DNA from: JBBQXY01 sp051004815 | GTDB taxonomy: Bacteria; Chloroflexota; Ktedonobacteria; Ktedonobacterales; Ktedonobacteraceae | Reading direction: 5' to 3' | Assembly: GCA_051004815.1 (NCBI GenBank) | Contig: JBPCJY010000132.1 | Coordinates: forward strand, 13,018 to 77,017 | Length of the DNA: 64,000 bases | Shown here: piece by piece, positions 17,887-26,637 of the stretch | Layout: each line of letters begins with the position of its first letter | How positions within the stretch are numbered: the stretch's first letter is position 1 | The notes under the pieces: generated by a model | Told to the model about the DNA's origin: nothing | Databases searched by the model: none | What the model saw: the letters and a program-made list of their open reading frames with translations, nothing else | Translations under genes and position numbers: made by a program

Positions 17887-18276
17887 ATGTCAGATTATGT
17901 TCAATATGATTCTGGGGATGGCACTACTCACATTCTAGTAGAAGTGGAAGAAGGACAAGTTTCCCAGCATGGCGGAGTACAGAAAGCCGCCAATGTCTTC
18001 AAAAAGGCAGGAGATACTATTGCCTCCGTTGGAGCTACCTTGGAGGGAACGTTAGAACACATGCTACTCTATAACTCTAATGCCTTTATCCATACAGTGA
18101 GCCAGATGCCTGTCCTTCCTAGTGAGGCTGAATGCACTTTTGGACTGAAGGCTACTGTCGAAGGAAATTTTGCTGTCGCCAAGGTTACAAGTGAGGCAAA
18201 TTACAATATCAGATTGACCTGGAAACGAGAGCCCAGAAACACTCAGCAGGATGGTACTTCAACGAAGGGTTCGTAG
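17887..18276 (+). CDS. Trypco1 (CU044_2847 family) trypsin-co-occurring protein
   Basis: A 129-residue protein with AAGGAGG just upstream. The N-terminal strand (THILVEVEEG), the middle helical part (ANVFKKAGDTIASVGATLEG) and the final AECTFGLKATVEGNFAVAKV, then EANYNIRLTW match the Trypco1 domain. This domain is known to occur next to trypsin-like proteases and STAND NTPases in predicted bacterial conflict systems. That is exactly the setting here: the next gene begins four bases after the stop. The likely role is a small partner or adaptor of the protease-STAND protein, possibly a sensor or substrate; the biochemical function is not established. Confidence 0.85.
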   Translation: MSDYVQYDSGDGTTHILVEVEEGQVSQHGGVQKAANVFKKAGDTIASVGATLEGTLEHMLLYNSNAFIHTVSQMPVLPSEAECTFGLKATVEGNFAVAKVTSEANYNIRLTWKREPRNTQQDGTSTKGS

Positions 18277-18280
18277 TAGT

Positions 18281-21200
18281 ATGAGTGTTGATTTTACAAA
18301 AGGTATTATTCGAATTCTTGGTTCAGACAATGAATCAACCGTGGGTACTGGCTTTGTAGTCTCCTCTGAGGGATACATTGCAACATGCGCCCATGTGGTT
18401 GAAGCTGCTGAAGTAGAGCGTGGTGGAAAAGTTAGCTTTTTCTGGCATGCTACGAAGCAACAAGGACACGCTATTGTAGAGCTTGAATATTGGCGCGATT
18501 CTGACGCCCAGGATATTGCGATCTTACATGTAGCAGAGGAAAAACTTCCTGAAGGCGTTATTTCACTTCCTCTTGGCAGCTCCTTTAATACACAAGGACA
18601 AACATTAACTTCATTTGGCTTTCCTGAGAGCAAGCCAGTAGACGGTTTATGGGGTGAAAGCAAAATTCTCGGAACAGGTGCGGAGGGGAATATTCCTATT
18701 TTGCAAGGCAGCAGTTTCCAGGTTTCTAAGGGCTTTAGTGGTGCTCCTTTATGGGATGATTCGCGAGAAGCCGTTGTTGGAATGGTCAGCAGTATTATTG
18801 GCTATAAGTCTATCAAGATAAAAGATGCGGCACTTCGTGTACCTTCTGACCCCGATGGCAGACAAACGGAAACAGCCTTTTTCACCCCTGTAGAGCTATT
18901 GCAAGAGGCCTGTCCTCTATTAAAATTTTCGCTAGAATGCCCCTATCGCGGTCTAGAAATATTTACTGAGGATCAGAAACATGTAAAATACTTTTTCGGA
19001 CGAGAAGCTTTTGTTGAGAGAATGCTTGATAGATTGAAGCAGCAAAATACGCGCTTTCTGTCTGTTTTAGGCCCGTCGGGAAGCGGGAAATCGTCTGTAG
19101 TACGAGCTGGATTAGTCACTAAACTGAAACAAGGCAAAATAGACGATAGTGCCCAGTGGAGTATTATCATTATTCGCCCTTTGGATGATCCTTTCAAACA
19201 ATTAGCAGAAAAAGGCTTAGCAATTGAGCCGGAGAATCCTACAAAAGCGATACAAGCGTGGTTTGCTCAATATCCTGAAGCAAAGAGGTTGGTCCTTGTA
19301 ATCGATCAGTTTGAAGAACTTCTGTCTATGTGTACTGATGATGTATGCAAAAGCTTTGCCTCGACTTTGAGACATATTCTGGGTTCCCCTTTTCCTATTA
19401 CTATCATCGCGGTGATGCGAAACGATTTTTATTTGCAGTTTGTGCAGCAGGACATTCTGGTGGACTGGCTGGAACAAAGCCAGGTGAATATACCTCTATC
19501 TCTTTCTCGTGAAGATGTAACGACCATTGTGCAAACTCCCGCTATAAAAGCTGGGCTACGCTTTGAAAGAGGCTTGGTTGAAACCATCGTTGTTGATGCG
19601 ACAGAAGCTATTCCATTATCAACGAATGAGCAATACGGTGCGTCCAGCACAATCCTACCGCTACTTGAATTTGCACTGACCGAACTATGGAACCGTCGGA
19701 AAAATGGAGAGTTAACACGCAAGGATTATGAAGAGATTAGAGGAGTCAAAGGAGGTTTGACACGTTGGGCTGACGATGCTTTTTTTAGTCCGGAATTGGC
19801 AAACCCGGAAAAACAGCGTAAAGCGCGTCGTATTTTAACTGATCTCGTCTACGTCGGTTATAAAGACTTGGGGCTGCATAATAGTCGCCTTCGTATTCCT
19901 ATAGCTTCGCTTTATCACAACGCCTATGAAATAGAAGAAGTTAATTGGATTGTACACCATCTAACTAATCATCATCTCCTTATTACAGATTTTGATCCAG
20001 TGAGCAAACAAGAAACAGTGGAGATTATCCATGATGTTCTGATAACGCAATGGCAACAACTGAAGTCCTGGCTAACCCAAGATAGAGACTTTCTGGCTTG
20101 GCGACAGGAATTTGAAAAGGATGTTCGCAGTTGGATGCAGGCAAATCGTCCAGCATACAAGCTTGTAAGAGGTGAGGATCTGACGCAGGCACTTCAGTGG
20201 TTGAATGAACACCCTTCCGAATTAACCCCCGAACAGCGAAATTTTATTAGAATCAGCCAGGAACAACAAGAGCGACTTGAGCAGGGAGAAAGGGTGCTTA
20301 AACAAAACGAGATCACCCTCTCTAACGATCAACGTCTTACACGGCGTACATTTTTAGGTGGTGCTATAGGAGGTATCATCTCTCTATCGGTTTCATTTGA
20401 CAGTATCAAATGGTGGGAAAGTACCCAAAACTTACATCTGTTTTCCCCTCATGGTGTTTCCATCTTCACCTATCTTGGTCATGAGAGCGCAGGGCCCGTT
20501 TTAGGCATTGCTTGGTCACCTGATAGCAGACGCATTGCCTCTTCAGATAGTAATCGTCAAATTGATATGTGTGATGCAAATGATGGTATGCATGTTTTAC
20601 AATGTCTTCCCTCGCCAAAGGGAGCAGTGGGTAGTGTTGCATGGTCTCCTAATGGTAACTATCTTGCTTCAGGTAGTGATGATAAGACCCTCCAGATATG
20701 GGATACAATGGGCAATCTTGTCCAAACCTATCAAAATCATAGAGATGATGTACATAGTGTAAAGTGGTCACCTGATGGCAGATATATTGCTACAGGTTGC
20801 AATGATTGTCGTGCCTATATATGGGATGCTACTAAAAAATGGGATCTCACAAAAAAATATCCTCCTTTACGCATTTGTAGTCACGGAGCCAGCGTTTGGC
20901 AGGTAGCCTGGTCACCCAACGGAAAATATATCGCCTCGACCTGTAGTGATAATACAGTTCAAGTATGGGAGGCCTCTACAGCACAGCGACAGTTTACTTA
21001 TGAGGAACATACTGACGAAGTCTATGCTGTTGCCTGGTCTCCCGATGGACAATACATTGCTTCTGCTGGTCGAGATTCTAAGGTGCGTGTATGGTCTTTT
21101 TTTTATTCAGATTCTATTTCTTTAGGTGATACGGTTAACGTCTATGAGGGTCATACAGCTATCGTAGATAGTATTACATGGTCCCCTGATGGACAATACA

Positions 21201-21406
21201 TTGCTTCTGGCGGTGGCCACGATAATAACTCCTCTAGCGGCCCTGAAGACCATACTGTACAGGTATGGAATGCACTTGGTGGTGGGGATGCACTCTATTA
21301 TGAAGGCCATACCGATCGGGTACATTGTGTCGCCTGGTCTCCAGATGGTACACGAATCGCTTCGGGTGGTTATGATCGGACTGTACAAATATGGAAGATG
21401 ATGTAA
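18281..21406 (+). CDS. Trypsin-like protease - nSTAND1 NTPase - WD40 fusion
   Basis: ATG 18281 is 4 bases after the Trypco1 stop; an upstream in-frame start at 18251 would overlap it. The product has 1041 residues. The protease domain spans about 1-215, with TCAHVV (His38), QDIAIL (Asp78) and KGFSGAPL (Ser153). The STAND domain begins CPYRGLEIF near 221, has Walker A GPSGSGKSS at 264-272 and Walker B LVLVIDQFEE near 337-346, followed by a helical region. At about 686-705 a twin-arginine-like motif precedes a glycine-rich hydrophobic stretch (RRTFLGGAIGGIISLSVS). Seven WD40 repeats (AWSPDGQYIASG type) fill about 727-1041, enough for one propeller. The expected mechanism is ligand sensing by WD40, NTP-dependent oligomerisation and protease activation. 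GC is low against the flanks. Confidence 0.9.
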   Translation: MSVDFTKGIIRILGSDNESTVGTGFVVSSEGYIATCAHVVEAAEVERGGKVSFFWHATKQQGHAIVELEYWRDSDAQDIAILHVAEEKLPEGVISLPLGSSFNTQGQTLTSFGFPESKPVDGLWGESKILGTGAEGNIPILQGSSFQVSKGFSGAPLWDDSREAVVGMVSSIIGYKSIKIKDAALRVPSDPDGRQTETAFFTPVELLQEACPLLKFSLECPYRGLEIFTEDQKHVKYFFGREAFVERMLDRLKQQNTRFLSVLGPSGSGKSSVVRAGLVTKLKQGKIDDSAQWSIIIIRPLDDPFKQLAEKGLAIEPENPTKAIQAWFAQYPEAKRLVLVIDQFEELLSMCTDDVCKSFASTLRHILGSPFPITIIAVMRNDFYLQFVQQDILVDWLEQSQVNIPLSLSREDVTTIVQTPAIKAGLRFERGLVETIVVDATEAIPLSTNEQYGASSTILPLLEFALTELWNRRKNGELTRKDYEEIRGVKGGLTRWADDAFFSPELANPEKQRKARRILTDLVYVGYKDLGLHNSRLRIPIASLYHNAYEIEEVNWIVHHLTNHHLLITDFDPVSKQETVEIIHDVLITQWQQLKSWLTQDRDFLAWRQEFEKDVRSWMQANRPAYKLVRGEDLTQALQWLNEHPSELTPEQRNFIRISQEQQERLEQGERVLKQNEITLSNDQRLTRRTFLGGAIGGIISLSVSFDSIKWWESTQNLHLFSPHGVSIFTYLGHESAGPVLGIAWSPDSRRIASSDSNRQIDMCDANDGMHVLQCLPSPKGAVGSVAWSPNGNYLASGSDDKTLQIWDTMGNLVQTYQNHRDDVHSVKWSPDGRYIATGCNDCRAYIWDATKKWDLTKKYPPLRICSHGASVWQVAWSPNGKYIASTCSDNTVQVWEASTAQRQFTYEEHTDEVYAVAWSPDGQYIASAGRDSKVRVWSFFYSDSISLGDTVNVYEGHTAIVDSITWSPDGQYIASGGGHDNNSSSGPEDHTVQVWNALGGGDALYYEGHTDRVHCVAWSPDGTRIASGGYDRTVQIWKMM

Positions 21407-21407
21407 T

Positions 21408-23552
21408 ATGAAACAAGTTATTACGAAACCAAGGTTATCCCTCACTCTTATTATCATAATCATGGGACTCCTCTCGGTACTCAGTAGTATTCTTGGTAAT
21501 CTTTCACTTGGAATGAATCGTGTGCCTGCACTTGCGATGCTTGTAATCAGCCTTCAATACCCTTGGATAATATTTCTGGGGACAACCATTGTATTGATTG
21601 TTTTCATTCTCCTCCAATACCGTAAGACGAAGTTGACAAAGCGGAAAGGTATGCAACGACGGCAGTTAATTGAAACAGTGAAAGCTTTCTGGATCAAAGG
21701 GGTATTGGAACCTTCACTTCACGGTTCATTGTTCATAATGCCAGCGTTAAGCGTAGAGCTAAAAAGGAAAAGAATCACTAAACGAACAAATCAGATGATA
21801 AAATCTGTCACGAGTGCCGCCCAGGCTTACGAAAATGCAGGTGGAAAACTCCTAATACTTGGATCACATGGCGTCGGTAAAACAACACTGTTGTTAGAAC
21901 TGGCTCGAGAGCTTCTAGACCGTGCTAGCCTTGAAAATAATTATCCCATACCTGTGGTATTCAATCTCTCGCATTGGGCAAAAAAGCGCAAGACCATCGA
22001 CCTCTGGTTAGTAGAAGAGTTGCGTGATCAGTACCTGATACCTCAGTATCTTGGTAAGAAATGGGTCTATACCTATCAATTGTTGCCATTGCTTGACAAT
22101 CTAGATGAAGTGCCAGAAAACTATCGAAAAACATGCATAGAATATATTAACCTTTATATAGAAGCAAGCATCGATAAAAAAAACGTTGTTGTATGTTGCG
22201 AGAGTGATGCGTACCTCGCTCAAAATGAACGCTTGCACTTACTTGGTACTGTCACCTTAAAACCATTCGCACCACAACAAATAGATGACTATCTTTCTGG
22301 TTTACGTGAGCCTGTTGCCGATCTACATGTAGCAATTCATAAAGACCTAGATTTACTGCAACTGGCCGCATTACCACAAAACCTTACCATGTTGTCACAT
22401 TCTAATCAAGAAGGACTAGCTTTTGAGCCTCCATTAACAAGCTCCTTAATAACTCAACAACAAATAACAACTGCTTACATCGAGTCTATGATCCAATCGC
22501 AGACTGCTAAATCCTACTCTTTTCAGCAAACTATACGCTATCTTGTTTGGTTATCGAAGCATAATCGTACCTCTTTCTGCTTGGAGGATACAGAGTCGAA
22601 TTGGTTTTTAGGTAGATCGTCTCGTTTGCTCTATAATCTAATTTCACTATTACTTACTTGCCTGATTGGAGGGCTTATCTTTGCGCTGATCAGTGGGCTT
22701 TCTGGACTATTTGATGGTGGGCTGCCTGTTGCTTTGAGCGATGGTTTAATAGGTGGCTTAATAGGCGTTATTGAAGGTTTATTTCTCTTCTCCTTAAGCA
22801 GAAGTGTAGCGTTCAATCTGATTGAGTCGGTTACTCAACTTGAACCGGGTATATGGCGCAACCTGATCTTTGGTCTGGCGGGTGGGTTGATTGTTGGGCT
22901 GGCAGCCGGAATAATTGGGTGGCTTCTTTATTGGCAAGCAAATGGGCCAATGGTTGGGTTAGTAGGTGGGTTAATACTAGGTCTGGTAAGTGGATTAGTG
23001 GGTGGTATGATTGGAGGTTTTACTGTATTACTAGGCACCGTATTATCCGGTGAAATGTTGCAGGAATATGCTCCAGCCAAACCTTTTCAAGGTTTATGGG
23101 CTTATGCCTTAAATAGTGTGCTAATAGGATTTTTTGGATTCTTACTAACATTGCTGCTCGGTAGCTTGTTATTAGCACTGACTTGTGCATTACTTGTTGG
23201 GCTAATCGGCTTAATCAGTAGTGGATTAAGTGGGCTATTCATCTGGTCAGAATCTACATTCAGCACCGTATTTGTCGGACTGCTCATCATTATAAAATCC
23301 CTCGGCGGAGAAATGGCAGTGTTTATGATTCTAATAAGTGGAGGGAATAAATATATTCGCCTCCTCGTCTTGCGCTTGCTTCTTAGTAGTAGTGGCTATA
23401 TACCCTGGAACTATATCCGCTTCCTTGATTATCTAGTTGATTGTAACTTGCTCCGTAAGGTGGGAAAAGAGTATATTTTCGCCCATCGCCCTCTGCTTGA
23501 CTATTTTGCTTCATTTGATTTGCAGTCTATCGCTGATGATAGCTCTGTATAA
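21408..23552 (+). CDS. Membrane-anchored NACHT NTPase with glycine-rich multi-helix C-terminus
   Basis: ATG 21408 comes one base after the preceding stop, so translation is probably coupled. The 714-residue product has two N-terminal membrane helices (about 11-33 and 52-70). A NACHT-type NTPase follows, with Walker A GSHGVGKTT at 152-160, Walker B LLPLLDNLDE at 225-234, and helices to about 400. From about 408 to 660 there are many hydrophobic segments full of GG and GxxxG (GGLIVGLAAGIIGWLLY, GGLILGLVSGLVGGMIGG). This is a membrane domain known from other bacterial NACHT proteins. Such a tail could be a pore or membrane effector. GC is about 38% in a sampled line, the lowest of the operon. 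The last 80 residues include a winged-helix-like segment (FLDYLVDCNLLRKVGKEYIF). Confidence 0.85.
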   Translation: MKQVITKPRLSLTLIIIIMGLLSVLSSILGNLSLGMNRVPALAMLVISLQYPWIIFLGTTIVLIVFILLQYRKTKLTKRKGMQRRQLIETVKAFWIKGVLEPSLHGSLFIMPALSVELKRKRITKRTNQMIKSVTSAAQAYENAGGKLLILGSHGVGKTTLLLELARELLDRASLENNYPIPVVFNLSHWAKKRKTIDLWLVEELRDQYLIPQYLGKKWVYTYQLLPLLDNLDEVPENYRKTCIEYINLYIEASIDKKNVVVCCESDAYLAQNERLHLLGTVTLKPFAPQQIDDYLSGLREPVADLHVAIHKDLDLLQLAALPQNLTMLSHSNQEGLAFEPPLTSSLITQQQITTAYIESMIQSQTAKSYSFQQTIRYLVWLSKHNRTSFCLEDTESNWFLGRSSRLLYNLISLLLTCLIGGLIFALISGLSGLFDGGLPVALSDGLIGGLIGVIEGLFLFSLSRSVAFNLIESVTQLEPGIWRNLIFGLAGGLIVGLAAGIIGWLLYWQANGPMVGLVGGLILGLVSGLVGGMIGGFTVLLGTVLSGEMLQEYAPAKPFQGLWAYALNSVLIGFFGFLLTLLLGSLLLALTCALLVGLIGLISSGLSGLFIWSESTFSTVFVGLLIIIKSLGGEMAVFMILISGGNKYIRLLVLRLLLSSSGYIPWNYIRFLDYLVDCNLLRKVGKEYIFAHRPLLDYFASFDLQSIADDSSV

Positions 23553-23814
23553 GCAGCGATATCCCTGAAGAAATCTCACCAGCGATTTCTGGCGAATTAC
23601 TCTGATCAGAGACGTACGCCCAAAATCTTTCATCCTCGCTCAGAAACGCAATGAGCATTTCCTTCATAGCCAGCAAGCATCCCCAAACCCCCAAATTTGC
23701 CTCTTGTCTAATTCCGAGTCACGGAGTAGAATATAAATCAGATCAACTTTGTTATCAAAGGTAATGCAAACAGTACGTTTGCTAGCAAATCATATTTTAG
23801 GAAGGACTTTGTAA

Positions 23815-24699
23815 ATGTCTGGAACAGAAACAACAGCGTCGGACACCAATACCAACGCGTCCGGCTATGTCCATCCAGAGGTCTTGGTAGAGACAACCTG
23901 GGTCGCCGACCACCTCAACGACAACAATGTTCGTTTGATCGAGGCCGACGAAGACGTCCTGCTGTACGAGGTCGGCCACATCCCCGGCGCAGTGAAACTC
24001 GACTGGCATGTCGATGTGCAGGACAAGGTCAATCGCGACTTCATCAACCAGAAAGGCTTTGAGCAGTTGATGAGCCAATGGGGCGTCAGCAACGATACCA
24101 CCATTATCCTCTATGGCGATAAAAATAACTGGTATGCTTGCTACTCCTACTGGTTGTTCACCATGTATGGTCACAAGAACTTGAAGATCATGAACGGTGG
24201 GCGACTGAAATGGGAGACCGAGCACCTGCCCATGACGAAGGAAGTTCCTCATTTCGAGGCCACAACCTATCATGCACAACCCGCGGATGAGTCAATCCGC
24301 GCCTTCCGTGACGACGTTGCCAGCGGCCTGAAAAATCCCGCCCGTGGTCTGATTGACGTGCGCTCTCCCCAGGAATACAGCGGCGAATTGTTGCACATGG
24401 TCAACTACCCGCAAGAGGGTGCCCAACGTGGTGGTCACATCCCTGGCGCAATGAGTATTCCCTGGGCCCTGGCCGCTAATCCCGACGGCACATTCAAATC
24501 GGTAGAGGACCTGCGCCAGATTTATGTCGGCAAAAATATTACCCCCGATCAAGACGTCATCACCTATTGCCGCATTGGTGAGCGTTCAGCCCACACCTGG
24601 TTCGTGTTGACACGTTTGCTCGGCTATCCGCGTGTACGTAATTATGATGGCTCCTGGACAGAATGGGGCAACCTGGTACGCGCACCTATCGAAAAATAA
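23815..24699 (+). CDS. Thiosulfate/3-mercaptopyruvate sulfurtransferase with two rhodanese domains
   Basis: A 294-residue protein starting at ATG after AGGAAGGAC. The first, catalytically inert rhodanese domain spans about 20-145 (EVGHIPGAVKLDWHVDVQD). The second spans about 160-290 (GLIDVRSPQEYSGE, GHIPGAMSIPW) and carries the active-site loop TYCRIGERSAHTW, in which Cys forms the persulfide. CRIGERS is the thiosulfate-type loop of CysA/SseA-like enzymes. It sits 98 bases before an Fe-S scaffold gene on the same strand, suggesting sulfur supply for cluster assembly. Confidence 0.92.
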   Translation: MSGTETTASDTNTNASGYVHPEVLVETTWVADHLNDNNVRLIEADEDVLLYEVGHIPGAVKLDWHVDVQDKVNRDFINQKGFEQLMSQWGVSNDTTIILYGDKNNWYACYSYWLFTMYGHKNLKIMNGGRLKWETEHLPMTKEVPHFEATTYHAQPADESIRAFRDDVASGLKNPARGLIDVRSPQEYSGELLHMVNYPQEGAQRGGHIPGAMSIPWALAANPDGTFKSVEDLRQIYVGKNITPDQDVITYCRIGERSAHTWFVLTRLLGYPRVRNYDGSWTEWGNLVRAPIEK

Positions 24700-24797
24700 C
24701 TTCTCATAGTCATGTATTGGCTGCCGCCCTGACACCCTTGACTACCAGGACAGCAGCCAACACATGACCATACTTCTCTACAAGTGGAGCACCTTTA

Positions 24798-25244
24798 ATG
24801 GATCGACAAGAAGCAATCGAATTTCTAATGGATCACTATGAAAACCCGCGCAACAATGGGCCGTTGGACAATCCCGACGTCAGCTTGAGCGGCGGCAATC
24901 CCGGCTGCGCCGACGTTATCACTATGCAAGCCCGCTTTGGGAAAGATGGCAAAGTAGAGGCCGTGAACTGGGAAGGTGAGGGTTGCACTATTAGCCGTGC
25001 CGCCGCATCTTATGTCACAGAAATTACGCAAGGCATGACGGCGGAAGAGATTGAGCAGATGAGTTTCGAGGACCTGGTAGAACAGCTAGGGCGTGAACTC
25101 GTCATGACTCGTCCCACCTGCGCCACCCTTGCACTCGGCACCCTGAAAAAAGGAGTGCATGATTACCGCATGAAGGCTGCTCAAGACAACACATATCAGT
25201 ATCCTGCCACTACTGATAAGTCAGCGAACACTTCACAAGCATAG
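24798..25244 (+). CDS. IscU/SufU-type iron-sulfur cluster scaffold
   Basis: A 148-residue protein of the NifU N-terminal/IscU fold. The cluster ligands are visible: GGNPGCADVI (Cys37, Asp39), GEGCTISRAAAS (Cys63) and RPTCATLALGTLKKG (Cys108). The last motif resembles SufU (no His before the Cys, unlike IscU), but the spacing Cys63-Cys108 is shorter than in Bacillus SufU and nearer to IscU. Scaffold or sulfur-transfer function in Fe-S assembly is expected. The neighbouring rhodanese may feed it sulfur. No cysteine desulfurase is in the window. The terminal 20 residues are polar and probably disordered. Confidence 0.88.
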   Translation: MDRQEAIEFLMDHYENPRNNGPLDNPDVSLSGGNPGCADVITMQARFGKDGKVEAVNWEGEGCTISRAAASYVTEITQGMTAEEIEQMSFEDLVEQLGRELVMTRPTCATLALGTLKKGVHDYRMKAAQDNTYQYPATTDKSANTSQA

Positions 25245-25273
25245 GACAACAACGCAAGAATTTTGTCCTATGC
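25239..25273. terminator. Bidirectional hairpin terminator
   Basis: GCATAGGACAA at 25239-25249 pairs perfectly with TTGTCCTATGC at 25263-25273 around a 13-base loop. The left arm includes the stop codon of the scaffold gene (TAG at 25242-25244). It lies between convergent stop codons. Confidence 0.65.
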
Positions 25274-25284
25274 TCAATCCTATA

Positions 25285-25911
25285 CTATAATTCGTAAGCT
25301 AGCCGCCATGCTGCCAGGTGTTCCAACGCCTTCTGATGGAGCAGTTGGTGCGCGGGATCGTTCAACCAACGACTCACGCCCGATGGATGAGGCAAGGGCA
25401 GATACAGCGTCCCGTCGCGCTCCTCGTATGTGCCAATAATCTGTTCTAACCGCACTTTGCCAAAAAAAGCCTCTATCGCCATCGTTCCCACCAGCAAGAC
25501 CACTTTGGGACGCAGTATACGTAATTCTGCCTCAAGATATGGTCGGCACAGAGCCACTTCCGGCGGTGATGGACGTCGATCCCCATTGCCACGAGGATTG
25601 CGCCCCGGATCACACCTTGTTAGAGAACTGAGGTACGTATGTTCATGGAGATAACCGCGCGGAAAACCTGCCTGCTCTAACCACTTTTGCAGAATACCTC
25701 CACCTGGCCCACTGAACGGCAGGTCTTTTTTGATAGAACGATGCCCCGGTGCCTGCCCAATAACCAGGATGCGGTCACTGGCTCGCCCACTAACAATAGG
25801 ATGTGCCACAGGAATATAACCATGTTCCTGACACAATCGACAGGCGCGTATACATTGCTGAAGTGTCTCTATCTCCTGGATTGCGAATGCCCCCTGTGTC
25901 TTTTGCGTCAT
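25285..25911 (-). CDS. Uracil-DNA glycosylase superfamily protein
   Basis: A 208-residue protein. Motif A is VIGQAPGHRS near 52-61 and motif B is LPHPSGVSRW near 174-183, in the arrangement of UDG-superfamily members of the family 4/5 or related uncharacterised type. A CxxC pair (CRLCQEHG near 19-22) and later cysteines (TRCDPG, VALCRPY) are placed like the [4Fe-4S] ligands of family 4/5 enzymes. Base-excision activity on uracil or another deaminated base is likely, but motif A (GQAPG) is not the classic GEAPG, so the substrate is uncertain. Its start overlaps the stop of the flavin reductase gene by four bases (ATGA), so the two are translationally coupled. Confidence 0.8.
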   Translation of the reverse strand: MTQKTQGAFAIQEIETLQQCIRACRLCQEHGYIPVAHPIVSGRASDRILVIGQAPGHRSIKKDLPFSGPGGGILQKWLEQAGFPRGYLHEHTYLSSLTRCDPGRNPRGNGDRRPSPPEVALCRPYLEAELRILRPKVVLLVGTMAIEAFFGKVRLEQIIGTYEERDGTLYLPLPHPSGVSRWLNDPAHQLLHQKALEHLAAWRLAYEL

Positions 25912-26495
25912 TTTGCCAGGCTAGGTTTGAGGTAGGTACTCGTAAGGTGACGATATTTTCCGCGATAATACGCCAATGGGGCTTTGTCTTCCTCCGTCCC
26001 ACTATAGTGATCCTCGATCAACGTCGCGTTCGCCTCGTCTGCTTCGTGCGCAAAGGCAACCTGTCCTTCAGTTCCCATCGCCATCACTTCACCAAGAAAG
26101 ATCACATGATCTCCCCCCGGATATTCTGCCACCAGGCGCGTATCTATGAAGGCGAGCACATCATCAATGATGGGACTACCGGTGGCTGCCGTATGAAAAC
26201 CGGCGTGACAGAAATTTTCGTACCGTTCCTCGCTGGTAGTAGCAAAGCAGCGTGAAAGATGCTCTTGTTCATTCGTGAGAATATTGATGGCAAAGGCACC
26301 ACTTTCGCGAATAAAAGGCAACGTGTTACTAATAAGATCGATACAAACTAATACCAATGGCGGCTCAAGCGAAACCGAGGAGAATGCATTCACCGTAATC
26401 CCTGCCGGCTTTCCCTGGCACTGCGCTGTCACCACCGTGACCCCCGTAGCAAATTGACCCGCCACCTGCCGAAAAAAATCTTTTTCAATTGCCAT
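25908..26495 (-). CDS. Flavin reductase family protein (FMN-binding split barrel)
   Basis: A 195-residue protein. FRQVAGQFATGVTVVTAQ, GITVNAFSSVSLEPPLVLVC and GAFAINILTNEQEHLSRCFA match the flavin reductase/HpaC-type split-barrel family, which reduces FMN or FAD with NAD(P)H, usually for a partner monooxygenase. The C-terminal 40 residues (ADEANATLIEDHYSG, then APLAYYRGKYRHL) carry the common LxYxxGxY motif. No monooxygenase is adjacent; the only partner in the operon is the UDG-family protein. The start is ATG 26495. Confidence 0.88.
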   Translation of the reverse strand: MAIEKDFFRQVAGQFATGVTVVTAQCQGKPAGITVNAFSSVSLEPPLVLVCIDLISNTLPFIRESGAFAINILTNEQEHLSRCFATTSEERYENFCHAGFHTAATGSPIIDDVLAFIDTRLVAEYPGGDHVIFLGEVMAMGTEGQVAFAHEADEANATLIEDHYSGTEEDKAPLAYYRGKYRHLTSTYLKPSLAK

Positions 26496-26637
26496 CTACT
26501 ATGTATCCTTTAGTCAGACGCGCTCCAGCGCGTTCTTGCTTTTACTGATAGTATCATCCTCTACACAACTCTTGTCAACTGTCCATAAGGTCAGTCAACG
26601 GGATATAGGAGCACACTAATGCAACCATCGTAGTGCT

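Noticed and set aside
24798..25244. The Fe-S scaffold as inactive because the His before the last Cys is missing
   Set aside because: SufU-type scaffolds also lack that His and have the same CATL motif; all three Cys and the Asp are present.
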